Origin: Sediminicultor sp035648055
GTDB lineage: Bacteria > Atribacterota > Phoenicimicrobiia > Phoenicimicrobiales > Phoenicimicrobiaceae
Assembly (NCBI GenBank): GCA_035648055.1
Contig: DASRMF010000138.1
Coordinates: 1 to 10,054 of the forward strand
Direction of reading: 5' to 3'
DNA length: 10,054 nucleotides
Below the pieces are notes generated by a model. It was given only the letters and a program-made list of their open reading frames with translations, ran no database searches and was not told the DNA's origin. This document shows, piece by piece, positions 1 through 7,832 of the stretch (positions are counted from its first letter, which is position 1; each line of letters begins with the position of its first letter). A program made the translations under genes and the position numbers.

Positions 1-2183
1 AAGGGCAGCAAATTACCCTTCAGCTTACGGTTCCGGGAAATGCTAATTATGGCATCTCTTTATTAAATCCTAGCAGAAGCTCTTTAGGCTCTTCTATTAC
101 CCAGAGAGAGATTAAAACCCTGGACTATGTGGCTAATTCCACTGGTGCCTGGTATATCAAGATATCTCGCACTTCAGGTGAAGGAGAGTATCAGTTGGTG
201 GTGAATAGTACTTCCGTTGGTTCCGGAGGAGAAGATAATAATCCTCCTCCGGTAATTTCCTCGCTTGACGCTAATCAGGATTCCATAGAAATTAATCATG
301 ATGTGGATATAACCTGTAATGCGAGTGACCAAGATGGGGATACGCTTACTTTTAGTTGGACTGCAAATGGAGTAAGCGTTGGAGCAAATGATTCTTATTT
401 AACCTGGAGAGCTCCTGATACTGCCGGAACTTATACCATTACCTGTACAGTGAGTGATGGTAAGGGCGGAGAAGATAGCGAATCAGTAAGTATTACAGTA
501 ACCGAACCAAGTAATGGTGGTAATGATAATGATAATATAGGAGAAATTAATTATCGAATTGAAATAACTACAGGAACCCGAATTGCTGCAGGAACTGATG
601 CAAATGTATATATTACTATATATGATAAGGATGGTCATGATAGTGGTGAGATTTTATTGGATGATCCGGGGGTTAATGATTTTGAAAGAGGAGATACTAA
701 TACTTTCTTGGTCACTGCAATAAACATAGAAGACCTCGACTATATTATTGTAAGGCACGATAGTACTGGTGACTACCCCGGTTGGTACGTCGATGAAATT
801 CAGGTATCTAATGAGGAAATTAATCAAGAATGGAATTTTTTCCCCGACCAATGGTTAGCTACCGATGAACCACCAGATTATCAAACTCAGGGAAGATTCT
901 ATCCTGAAGAGGAAGGAACGCCAGGAGGGAATATCGAGTACATACTATCTCTAACTAATGGTGGAGGAACTCTTAATAGTAACCTTCCAATTTTTGTAAA
1001 TGCAGATGAAGTAGGCAATTTAGAGATTGACTCAGATGGTGATGGAATACGTCAACAGTGGGAAGATAAGGCAATGGAATATATAAACCCCTATATTGAA
1101 CTTGATGAAGAAGAGCCCTGGCTGGATAATCAAGATAGTGACTATGTGGCAAACTATGTAAGAGTACATCCCTATAACCCTTTTTCTACTTCAACAACCT
1201 TTAATTCAGCTAATTTACCTCAATATATTATTTTTCGTTATGTAGTTACCTGGAGTATGGATTATGGCCGACAAACTGTGGCAGGTATTAATCTACCCTT
1301 TTTTACAAGCCATCCAACAGATCGTGAACGTATATTTATGGTTTGGAAGGTAATAGATAGTAATACTTTGAAATTGGATTGGGTATTTACATCCTCGCAT
1401 GAGAATCCTGATGCTCATCATGCAGTTTGGAATGCTGACCATAGGACATGCAATATAGGTGAAATTTCTAATCTTTCAAAAACTTTTGAACGGACCGAGG
1501 TCATGTGTGGTAATTTACAGTTTAGTAATGATCGACTAATTGTCTATGCCTCAGAGGGGAAGCATGCTCTTTATCCCTCTTGTGATATATGTGAAAACGT
1601 AATGTTGGTAGATGGCCCTGGCCCACTTAATGTAGGAGAAGATTGTGGTGGAGGAGGACGTTTTCGTTTTTATTGCTATAATGTTGGAGAACCTGTTAGA
1701 GAACTTCCTGATTGTGGTTTTATAGACCCCAAAGTCCATAACCTAATCCTTAGTGATGAAAAATTAGGCGGTACTTTACCAGATATATTAGTTCAAAAAC
1801 TCGAAGCTCGTTATGAATTAAAGATAACTACAGGTAATGTGGACCGTGGAGGTACAGATGCAAGGCTTGATGTAACACTTTATGGAGATCAAGGGTCCAA
1901 AGTCTTTTCTATTTATACAAATCCAGAACCACCTCGCCCTGCTCTTTATATTGGGACTTTTGAAAAAGAGAATACAGATTATATCTATGTACCTTCACTA
2001 GATTTGGGAGAAATCAATCAAATACGGATCATAAATGATAATAGTGGGGATGGTCCAGGTTGGTATGTAAATAATATAGAAATTAAGGACATAAAAACTA
2101 ACAAAACCTGGTCTTATCTGCCGAATGTATGGATTTCAGAAGATGAACAATTGGATAGGACATTTACCCTTACACAACAGTGA
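1..2183 (+). CDS. Secreted multidomain protein, PPC-PKD-PLAT-Vps62-like-PLAT (5' partial)
   Basis: The reading frame is open from base 3 to the TGA at 2181-2183, so the gene begins before the window; 726 residues are visible. Residues about 1-68 look like a bacterial pre-peptidase C-terminal (PPC) domain, ending in a GAWYIKI...GEYQLVV pattern. Residues about 80-168 form a PKD-like beta-sandwich (DQDGDTLTFSW, then AGTYTITCTVSDGKGG). Residues about 183-289 are a PLAT/LH2 domain (AGTDANVYITIYD, FERGDT, HDSTGDYPGWYVD, W...WLA). A calcium-loop motif, DSDGDGIRQQWED, sits at 343-355. The next roughly 200 residues contain FRYVVTW, HPTDRERI, SSHE and VYASEGKHALYPS, and recall the Vps62/DUF946 fold; this assignment is tentative. 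Residues about 604-713 form a second PLAT domain (GGTDARLDVTLYG, DNSGDGPGWYV). No catalytic domain is certain. PLAT domains bind lipids or proteins and PPC/PKD modules are typical of exported proteins, so a surface or secreted role is inferred. The signal peptide would lie outside the window. Confidence 0.85.
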   Translation, partial: GQQITLQLTVPGNANYGISLLNPSRSSLGSSITQREIKTLDYVANSTGAWYIKISRTSGEGEYQLVVNSTSVGSGGEDNNPPPVISSLDANQDSIEINHDVDITCNASDQDGDTLTFSWTANGVSVGANDSYLTWRAPDTAGTYTITCTVSDGKGGEDSESVSITVTEPSNGGNDNDNIGEINYRIEITTGTRIAAGTDANVYITIYDKDGHDSGEILLDDPGVNDFERGDTNTFLVTAINIEDLDYIIVRHDSTGDYPGWYVDEIQVSNEEINQEWNFFPDQWLATDEPPDYQTQGRFYPEEEGTPGGNIEYILSLTNGGGTLNSNLPIFVNADEVGNLEIDSDGDGIRQQWEDKAMEYINPYIELDEEEPWLDNQDSDYVANYVRVHPYNPFSTSTTFNSANLPQYIIFRYVVTWSMDYGRQTVAGINLPFFTSHPTDRERIFMVWKVIDSNTLKLDWVFTSSHENPDAHHAVWNADHRTCNIGEISNLSKTFERTEVMCGNLQFSNDRLIVYASEGKHALYPSCDICENVMLVDGPGPLNVGEDCGGGGRFRFYCYNVGEPVRELPDCGFIDPKVHNLILSDEKLGGTLPDILVQKLEARYELKITTGNVDRGGTDARLDVTLYGDQGSKVFSIYTNPEPPRPALYIGTFEKENTDYIYVPSLDLGEINQIRIINDNSGDGPGWYVNNIEIKDIKTNKTWSYLPNVWISEDEQLDRTFTLTQQ

Positions 2184-2212
2184 GTAATAACTTTTTATAT
2201 TAATTCAAAGGA

Positions 2213-2244
2213 CAGGATAATACAGGTATACCTGTATTATCCTG
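2213..2244. repeat. Perfect 32-base palindrome, possible terminator
   Basis: The half-site CAGGATAATACAGGTA is followed at once by its exact reverse complement. As RNA it would form a 14-bp stem with a TATA loop. It lies 29 bases after the stop of the PLAT protein and 48 bases before the start of the next gene. The downstream flank (cttatctta) has no proper T-run, so it is a weak candidate as an intrinsic terminator. It could instead be an RNA-stabilising hairpin, an operator for a dimeric protein or a small dispersed palindrome. No second copy was noticed in this window. Confidence 0.6.
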
Positions 2245-2276
2245 CTTATCTTACTGTTAATTAAATTCAATATGTT

Positions 2277-2283
2277 AGGAGTG
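2277..2283 (+). promoter_or_regulatory. Ribosome binding site that sets the start at 2293
   Basis: AGGAGTG lies nine bases before the ATG at 2293. The earlier in-frame ATG at 2272 sits just in front of this site and would add seven residues ahead of an ordinary signal peptide, so the start at 2293 is preferred. Confidence 0.7.
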
Positions 2284-2292
2284 ATACAAAGT

Positions 2293-2829
2293 ATGAAGAA
2301 ATTTATTCTTTTTTTATTAGTGGTTATCGTAATTTTTAGTTTCTGTTCTTTAATTAACGCCCAGGGTACAGATACTACAGAAATACCTGAAGGATTTGTT
2401 TTTTATAATTATCAATATGCATATTTTGATATCTCTTTAATTTATCCGGAGAATTGGATTAATTATTCTTCTCAGGAACGAGGAATATTTATTTATACTC
2501 CTGATTCTAAAGGAACGCTGACCTTTCGGGCAACACCTTTATTTGGAAAGGAATATACGCTTACCGAACTATATTCTGTGAATATGGATACCCTGAAAGA
2601 AGCGGGTGCCGTTTTTTTAGAATCTACTCCGGATAAACTCGCCGGATATCCTGCTCAGCGGACTTTATATACCATGAAATTTGGAAAGGATAGACTTAAA
2701 TTTATTCGTTATGATTCAATTATTGGAGATTTATTTTATTCCTTTAGTTTTAATGCTCACGAGATAGATTTTGAAAAATATCTGAATGATATACTAAAAA
2801 TAGTCTGTTCTATTAAGATTAATCAATAA
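2293..2829 (+). CDS. Small secreted protein, PsbP/Mog1-like fold (tentative)
   Basis: The product has 178 residues from the ATG at 2293. It begins with a classic signal peptide: MKK, a hydrophobic run over residues 4-19, and a likely signal peptidase I site after INA (residue 24). The cysteine in FSFCS lacks a lipobox, so a lipoprotein is unlikely. The mature part of about 150 residues has alternating strands, beginning with an aromatic segment, YAYFDISLIYPENWI, then GIFIYTP, TLTFRATPL, a helix around YTLTELYSVNMDTLKEAG, a strand pair with GYPAQRTLYTM, and a final helix ending in ILKIVCSIKI. This order, with YPENW near the front and G.PA in the middle, is typical of PsbP-like and DUF1795-like small domains. 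The fold call is pattern-based and no function follows from it. The gene lies between a palindrome and the separately promoted YHS gene, and no convincing promoter was seen directly in front of it. Confidence 0.8.
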   Translation: MKKFILFLLVVIVIFSFCSLINAQGTDTTEIPEGFVFYNYQYAYFDISLIYPENWINYSSQERGIFIYTPDSKGTLTFRATPLFGKEYTLTELYSVNMDTLKEAGAVFLESTPDKLAGYPAQRTLYTMKFGKDRLKFIRYDSIIGDLFYSFSFNAHEIDFEKYLNDILKIVCSIKINQ

Positions 2830-2981
2830 AAGAGGGAGATAGTTAAATAGAATAGAGAGTGCTATTGTTCCTTTTAATTTCTAATTTATTGATTTATAAA
2901 TGACACAGAAAACAACCGCCTCCTTGCATTACCGGAATCAGTAAAATTTTTAAAAAGATACTAAAAAATATTTTATTTGTA

Positions 2982-2990
2982 TGATATAAT
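2982..2990 (+). promoter_or_regulatory. Extended -10 promoter of the YHS gene
   Basis: TGATATAAT is a perfect TATAAT hexamer (2985-2990) with the TG extended -10 element one base ahead. No good TTGACA-like -35 box is found 16-18 bases upstream, which is common for extended -10 promoters. Transcription would start near 2997 and give a leader of roughly 33 bases before the ATG at 3030. Confidence 0.7.
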
Positions 2991-3029
2991 ATGAAATCAA
3001 AATTTAGTTATGTAAGGAGGTGAAAAAAA

Positions 3030-3200
3030 ATGGCCAAAAAGTCCTGTACTGTATGTGGTGAAGATATAAGGAAAGAAAAATATTTTACCGAACATGAAGG
3101 GAAAAAATATTATTTCTGTTCACAAGACTGCCTTGATGAATTTGAAAGTGATCCAGAGGAGTATTTGGAAGAAGGGGGAGAAGAAGAAGATTGGAATTAG
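3030..3200 (+). CDS. YHS/TRASH-type metal-binding mini-protein
   Basis: This 56-residue protein starts at ATG 3030 behind an excellent ribosome site (AAGGAGGTG at 3014-3022) and ends at TAG 3198-3200. Two cysteine pairs are visible, C6-x2-C9 and C30-x3-C34, around the core GKKYYFCSQDCLDEFESDP. That core is the signature of the YHS/TRASH treble-clef-like zinc or heavy-metal binding domains. The family commonly runs 40-60 residues, as a stand-alone protein or as an appendage of metal ATPases, so this looks complete. The tail from residue 43 is strongly acidic (EEYLEEGGEEEDWN). No signal peptide is present, so it is probably cytosolic. It has its own extended -10 promoter and its own terminator, so it is a single-gene unit. 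A role in metal binding, sensing or delivery is inferred; the metal is unknown. Confidence 0.88.
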   Translation: MAKKSCTVCGEDIRKEKYFTEHEGKKYYFCSQDCLDEFESDPEEYLEEGGEEEDWN

Positions 3201-3265
3201 TTTAGTAAGATAAAATATAATAAAGAAAAGTATGTATAATTATACAAGTAAATAAGCACAATAAT

Positions 3266-3317
3266 ATTCTAAAAGTCCTTTGTTAAACTACAAGGGACTT
3301 TTAGAATTTTTTATTTT
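3266..3317 (+). terminator. Strong intrinsic terminator after the YHS gene
   Basis: The arms ATTCTAAAAGTCCTTTG (3266-3282) and CAAGGGACTTTTAGAAT (3291-3307) pair over 17 positions with a single G-U wobble and an 8-base loop. A T-rich tail (tttttatttt) follows at once. The minus-strand operon ends at 3381 and runs toward the same hairpin. On that strand the flank reads attattgtgctta, which is only moderately T-rich, so bidirectional use is possible but weaker. Confidence 0.92.
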
Positions 3318-3380
3318 GCTTTAATTTTTATATAAGTTCTCTTAAGGCCAAGAAACATACTTTTAAATGAGCCATCTTAA

Positions 3381-6005
3381 TCATTCTGAAAAAGTCTTGG
3401 TCCACTCTGGTTCGGGTGGAGGATTGGAATCTAATATATCTCTCCACGCCTCATCGGTTAAGCGATTATCCATCGGTTGTTTAAATTCGTAATAACTGAA
3501 AACCGGACCGACTCCCAATAAGATATGTCCTTCGGGGTGCTGGTAAGCAACAATCATGGTTTTAAGATATCCTACACCTTCTTCCAGGACTTTTTTAGTA
3601 TTCCCGTCTGTATGCACATCAGCCACTAAAACCGTTTTGTAAACGGAAGGGTCTGCATTTCCTCCGGAAATAGTTTCAATTAGGTTTTCAGAAATACTGC
3701 CAAAACTTTCGATAAAATTATATTCTCCCTCATCCAAAGGTTGATTTTCCAATTCTTTTATGGAAATTGCCTTCAATCTTTCCAGGATTTCCGCTAATCT
3801 ATCCAATCCAATGCTAACATCTAATTTTTCGGATGTTTCCGGAGAAAGCAAGTTTTCTATGCCCTGATTGGTCATTTTGGTTAAAGCTAAAAGTCGGCTA
3901 TAAAATTCCGGCATTGGTTCTACGTAACCTACTACCGGAGGTTGGAACATTCCTCCTTTTTCTGCCATGGTATAGCTTTGCTTAACGTATAAAATAGTAT
4001 CATGTCTTAACTCGGTCCAGGAAGCTAAAGCGGTATTTAATTCTTTATCCTGCCAGAATTTAGTCTGCATAAATAAGGGATATCCTATGTCTCCATATGC
4101 GTTTTCGCTCCATAAAGATTTTAAAACATAAAGCCAGTTTATATATAGAGTTTTATGCCAGTCATAGGGAGTAAGAGCATCTATTTCTTCTTTTAATTCT
4201 GAAAATTTCTTTTCATAATCGGAATATTGTGTATCACCTAATTCTTCTAATATTTCCATTGCTCTTTGTGACCCCAATAAAGCCATTAAATCCAATCCTC
4301 TGGGAAATCCTTTGACTTCTCTTTCTGCCGGTGGAGGACAGGAATTCACTTCAGTCTTCACCCAGCTGAAAGGACGATTTTTTCTGAATTCTTCATACTC
4401 ATCATCCCAGGTGAAAGTAAAGGGTTTTTTATCGGTAGGCAGGGGAGGTTTTGCACCCATGTATTCACCGCTGTAAGGTGAAACTAACTCAGAAAAAAGC
4501 CAGGAATCCAGAGTAAATCTCTGTCCCATTAACCTGAATCCTTTGGTTTTATTCAAAAGCCCTTTTGCCTGCAATTTTAAGGCTTGAATTTCTTTTTCAG
4601 AAAGAGGAGGGCAGGGCATCAGCAATTCACACTCTCCCAATCCGCCATAAATCTTGGGATTATTGGGAAAATTCATTAGAGCTTCCTTGAGTTCCGGGTA
4701 GTATTCTTCCAATTCTTGAGAATTAAAATCTTCCAGTGCAAATTCCTTTAAGATTTCACTATACTCACAAGGTCCTAAATCATCAGAAAAGCCGACCAGG
4801 AAGGAGGTAATGGCATAGATTCTATTCCATCTATTTTGAATGCCTTCACTTTGAGAGAAGTAATTAGTCAATAAAAGAGCCTGCAAGGTCTGAATTCTGG
4901 CATCATAATCAGAAACAATCCCTTCAATGTTTCCGGAACAAATAGATTCCCCCGGAGACAGTGCAGGGCTTCCTTGAATCAAAGCTGTCATTCTGCCATA
5001 CCACATGAAAGCTTTAAAATAATTCTTTAGTTTTTCGGATTTGGTATAATGTCCGCGAGGCACATACTGTGAATAATCCTCACGATAAACAAATAAAGGG
5101 GAATTTTCCCAACCCTTGTGTTTTTCAATTAATTCAATTTCTTTTTTCACGACTTCACTGACTTCATCGGGAATATGAAAACGGTATTCATCACCTTCTT
5201 CTACGCTAAAATAATTATAGCTATCGAGCTCACCAAAAAGTTCTTTCATTCTACTGATCATCATGCCGCAAGTTTCAGCATCCATCCCGGGCTGGCAATA
5301 TTCCTCTCGTAATATGTCATCATTCACTATCTGTTCATCTTTCGGTCTCAACAGATCTAAGGCAATAGAGAGATAGGCTATATTTCTTTTAGCTGCTTCT
5401 TTGATATCACCTTGACTCTTATTATATTCTTTTAGGGATGCATCTAACATTTCCAGGCTTATATTCCAAATATCTTTAAAGAAAAGGTCTTTTTCCAATT
5501 TCATTAAAATGGTTTCAAAAAAGATATGGTAATAATGAAGCATGGAATCAGTAGTGATAAAGATAGGTAAATCTTTATCTTTTAAAACTTCATAGTAAGC
5601 GACAAAATCATCTAGGGGTGAACTTTCCTGAGATGAAAATCTAAGATGAAGTTTAGTATCTGCAATGTCCGGAGGAGTGGGAATGACCGCAAATCCATTC
5701 TTTTGTAATAAAGAGAAGCTTTCAGGAGAAAGTTGAAGCTTATTGCAAAAATCTTGATAATTGCTGATATCTTCTACTCTTAAAGGCAGGGAATAAGTCG
5801 GAATGCAGGGCGTGACTTCTACTTTCTCTTTCAGTATATCATCCGGTCTGATTAATTGTTTGTCCAAAATGACTTCACCAAAGGCATTACCGGTAACAAT
5901 CAGGAAACTGAGAGAAATTAAAAAAACTAAAATGATTTTAGAAAAATTAAAACTATTTTGTCTTCTTATATTTTTAAAATTTAATTTATGAAATAAATTT
6001 AACAT
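3381..6005 (-). CDS. DUF3160 family exported protein
   Basis: The product has 874 residues from the ATG at 6005. A GTG at 6017 is in frame but lies inside the ribosome site, so it is rejected as the start. The N-terminus has a basic stretch and then a hydrophobic segment at about residues 24-41, ending in VTGNAFG: a signal peptide or membrane anchor. The rest matches the DUF3160 pattern: FITTDSMLHYYHIFFETIL near 149-167, GFRLMGQRFTLDSWLF (489-504), PRGLDLMALLGSQRAMEIL (568-586), WTELRHDTILYVKQSY (663-678), GYVEPMPEFY (693-702), and a C-terminal domain with ADVHTD (795-800) and GVGPVFSYYEF (831-841). The body is mostly helical and holds nine cysteines (67, 87, 237, 246, 356, 413, 459, 465, 556), which may form disulfides outside the cytoplasm. 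The function of DUF3160 is not known, and none is proposed here. It is the last gene of a four-gene operon, coupled tightly to the Memo-CapA gene, so a shared envelope process is likely. Confidence 0.9.
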   Translation of the reverse strand: MLNLFHKLNFKNIRRQNSFNFSKIILVFLISLSFLIVTGNAFGEVILDKQLIRPDDILKEKVEVTPCIPTYSLPLRVEDISNYQDFCNKLQLSPESFSLLQKNGFAVIPTPPDIADTKLHLRFSSQESSPLDDFVAYYEVLKDKDLPIFITTDSMLHYYHIFFETILMKLEKDLFFKDIWNISLEMLDASLKEYNKSQGDIKEAAKRNIAYLSIALDLLRPKDEQIVNDDILREEYCQPGMDAETCGMMISRMKELFGELDSYNYFSVEEGDEYRFHIPDEVSEVVKKEIELIEKHKGWENSPLFVYREDYSQYVPRGHYTKSEKLKNYFKAFMWYGRMTALIQGSPALSPGESICSGNIEGIVSDYDARIQTLQALLLTNYFSQSEGIQNRWNRIYAITSFLVGFSDDLGPCEYSEILKEFALEDFNSQELEEYYPELKEALMNFPNNPKIYGGLGECELLMPCPPLSEKEIQALKLQAKGLLNKTKGFRLMGQRFTLDSWLFSELVSPYSGEYMGAKPPLPTDKKPFTFTWDDEYEEFRKNRPFSWVKTEVNSCPPPAEREVKGFPRGLDLMALLGSQRAMEILEELGDTQYSDYEKKFSELKEEIDALTPYDWHKTLYINWLYVLKSLWSENAYGDIGYPLFMQTKFWQDKELNTALASWTELRHDTILYVKQSYTMAEKGGMFQPPVVGYVEPMPEFYSRLLALTKMTNQGIENLLSPETSEKLDVSIGLDRLAEILERLKAISIKELENQPLDEGEYNFIESFGSISENLIETISGGNADPSVYKTVLVADVHTDGNTKKVLEEGVGYLKTMIVAYQHPEGHILLGVGPVFSYYEFKQPMDNRLTDEAWRDILDSNPPPEPEWTKTFSE

Positions 6006-6007
6006 GA

Positions 6008-7792
6008 TTACCACCACCTTTCAATTTTTATTATACCACTCTTAATTTCATCTACCAACCTATTATCTGAACGGTTGGCTAATTGTATCAAGAATTCTCT
6101 TGCTTTATCCCGCTCCATTAGAACAGGCTGGCTTAAGTTGATTTGAAGAGGGAAAAGTCGACAAACCAATTTATCAGGATGAATTTCTAATCCTACTGCT
6201 AAACCTTCCTGAGTTTCCGTAGAAAAGTATTGGTCGAAAATAAAATTTCCCAGGGAATAAAAGATAAGTTTCCCCTGGTATTTTTCGATGTTCTGCACGA
6301 CATGGGGATGATGACCAATGATTAAATCTCCTCCTGCTTCAATTATTCTATGGGCTAAGCTGTGTTGGACAGGAGAGTTGATTAATTTATATTCTTCACC
6401 CCAATGCATGCTTACGATTAAAAAATTATCCGGATTTGAAGATTTAACCATTTTTATTGTTTTAATTATTTCTTCTTCTTTATCCATGAAGGGAAAAATT
6501 TGATTGAAAGCTAAAAAAGTTATATCGTCCCTGTAAAAAGAAGAATTAAGATTATCCGAACTACCGGAAAGAGGGTCGCCTACAAAATTTATCCCATATT
6601 TTTTCAACCATTCTTTCGTTTCTTCCGATCCTTCTTTTCCCATATCCGGAGTGTGATTATTGGACAGGGAAAATAAATTGAAATGACTCCAGGAAGCCCC
6701 TTTAATTACTTCTGGGGTAAAAGCGAATTTTAAAGAATCATCTGGAAATTGCGGGGGATTTTCTACTACAGGACCTTCTAAATTTCCAAAAACAATATCT
6801 ATTCCTCTTAAGAAATGGCTGATATTTTGAAAAGGATAATAAATACTGTTTTGCTTCACCAAATATTCTACACCACGATCTAACATGATATCTCCAACAA
6901 ATAGAACAGTTTTTGCTCCCGGGTTAAAAGTTTTCTCAATTTTTTTCTCTCCAAAGGCTACACTAAAATAAGAAGTGGTTATTTCTGAATATAATTTTGA
7001 AAAATCTACAGAATTTTTATGAGCAATAATATGAGAAGCTGCTTTATGTCGCAGTTTAGCAAAAAGTCTGGCTGCATATAGGGCTTGCCAGCAATCAACT
7101 TCTATGTTTTTAAAATTTTCTTCCTCAAAATTTAATAAAACCCGGATACTTTTTTTGTCATGAAACCCGGCTGCATGGGGAGGGAGGTAATGGGAGAAAT
7201 CTACGCTGGCGATGATGATGGTTTGAGCAGGAGACTCTATATTAATGGTTTTTACCAGGTGCTCAATTTGCTCTTTAGTAATATCGATAGGTATCAATAT
7301 GGGTAAAAACTTGCTTTCTGGAAAATATTTTTTAATATAAGGAATTAGATTAGTAATTCCGTGGTCATAAACGATAGCAGAACTGTTCAGTGCTATTTTA
7401 TTATCATCGGCTAATTTCTTTCCCAGAAGAGAATCAATTTTTATATTATCAAATTCTTCTTTTATTGAAACTGATTCCCAATTAAGAGTAATAAATGCAT
7501 TATTATCATTAAAAATTCCGCTTTGAAAATGGTCCGGGCTTAAAATAACTATTGTTTCAGGTTTTCCCTGGGAGGAAATATAACTAAAAAAATCCGCTAT
7601 AATTTCTTTAGCCAATAGATGATGGGGAACTACTCCGGAAACGATATCTTGTTTATTGCCCGAATCAGATGCAAAAATTTCTAATGTGCTTACAAAAATT
7701 AATATCAAAACAGTACTGAGACTGAGAAAAATAATCAGAATAGGGAAAAGCGAAGTATAATTTTTTCTGGTATTGAATTTAAAAATGTTCAT
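6008..7792 (-). CDS. Membrane-anchored Memo (AmmeMemoRadiSam B)-CapA fusion
   Basis: The product has 594 residues. Residues 14-36 form a hydrophobic segment after a short basic N-terminus, indicating an anchor or uncleaved signal. Residues about 50-285 are a Memo domain, related in fold to LigB-type extradiol dioxygenases: VVPHH at 54-58, LSPDHF at 84-89, YDHG at 142-145, SVDFSHY at 196-202 and DCWQALYAA at 233-241. H57, H88, H201 and C234 probably correspond to the metal-site histidines and the cysteine of human MEMO1; this is aligned by eye. Residues about 295-540 are a CapA/PGA_cap metallophosphatase-like domain: FVGDIMLDRGV (298-308), FGNLEGP (335-341), LSNNHTPDMG (376-385), SMHWGEEY (461-468), GHHPHVVQ (493-500), YSLGNFIFDQY (512-522). 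All its signature residues are present, so it may be active. Usual Memo partners (AMMECR1, radical SAM) are not seen here. No convincing ribosome site precedes the ATG at 7792; the previous patatin gene ends 39 bases upstream in the same frame. The substrate is unknown. Confidence 0.9.
   Translation of the reverse strand: MNIFKFNTRKNYTSLFPILIIFLSLSTVLILIFVSTLEIFASDSGNKQDIVSGVVPHHLLAKEIIADFFSYISSQGKPETIVILSPDHFQSGIFNDNNAFITLNWESVSIKEEFDNIKIDSLLGKKLADDNKIALNSSAIVYDHGITNLIPYIKKYFPESKFLPILIPIDITKEQIEHLVKTINIESPAQTIIIASVDFSHYLPPHAAGFHDKKSIRVLLNFEEENFKNIEVDCWQALYAARLFAKLRHKAASHIIAHKNSVDFSKLYSEITTSYFSVAFGEKKIEKTFNPGAKTVLFVGDIMLDRGVEYLVKQNSIYYPFQNISHFLRGIDIVFGNLEGPVVENPPQFPDDSLKFAFTPEVIKGASWSHFNLFSLSNNHTPDMGKEGSEETKEWLKKYGINFVGDPLSGSSDNLNSSFYRDDITFLAFNQIFPFMDKEEEIIKTIKMVKSSNPDNFLIVSMHWGEEYKLINSPVQHSLAHRIIEAGGDLIIGHHPHVVQNIEKYQGKLIFYSLGNFIFDQYFSTETQEGLAVGLEIHPDKLVCRLFPLQINLSQPVLMERDKAREFLIQLANRSDNRLVDEIKSGIIKIERWW
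6014..6020 (-). promoter_or_regulatory. Ribosome binding site embedded in the end of the upstream gene
   Basis: AAGGTGG on the minus strand lies eight bases before the ATG at 6005. It is formed by the last codons of the Memo-CapA gene (GAA AGG TGG TGG TAA, coding E-R-W-W-stop). The stop and the next ATG are separated by only two bases, so a ribosome finishing the first gene can restart on the second. Confidence 0.75.
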
Positions 7793-7805
7793 AAAGTCAT
7801 GATTT

Positions 7806-7832
7806 AGGAACAGAGAGTTGTTTCCTGTTCCT
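7806..7832 (-). other. Hairpin between the patatin and Memo-CapA genes
   Basis: AGGAACAG (7806-7813) and CTGTTCCT (7825-7832) are exact inverted arms of eight bases with an 11-base loop. The hairpin begins in the stop codon of the patatin gene and fills most of the gap. No T-run follows on either strand, so it is not a standard terminator. It may act in transcript processing or in control of Memo-CapA translation. Confidence 0.5.

Noticed and set aside
129..131. GTG as the start of the PLAT protein
   Set aside because: The frame is open through base 3 with a coherent PPC-type domain upstream of the GTG, so the gene starts before the window.
1551..1739. Minus-strand frame of 62 codons, and others of similar size at 654-851, 5803-5991, 6318-6503 and 8207-8431
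   Set aside because: Each is fully inside a well-supported gene on the other strand, with low-complexity or membrane-like composition expected from antisense translation.
2851..2865. Small hairpin AATAG/CTATT after the PsbP-like gene
   Set aside because: It has only five A/T-rich pairs, and the following T-rich stretch is interrupted. It is too weak to call a terminator, so the gene's end signal remains unidentified.
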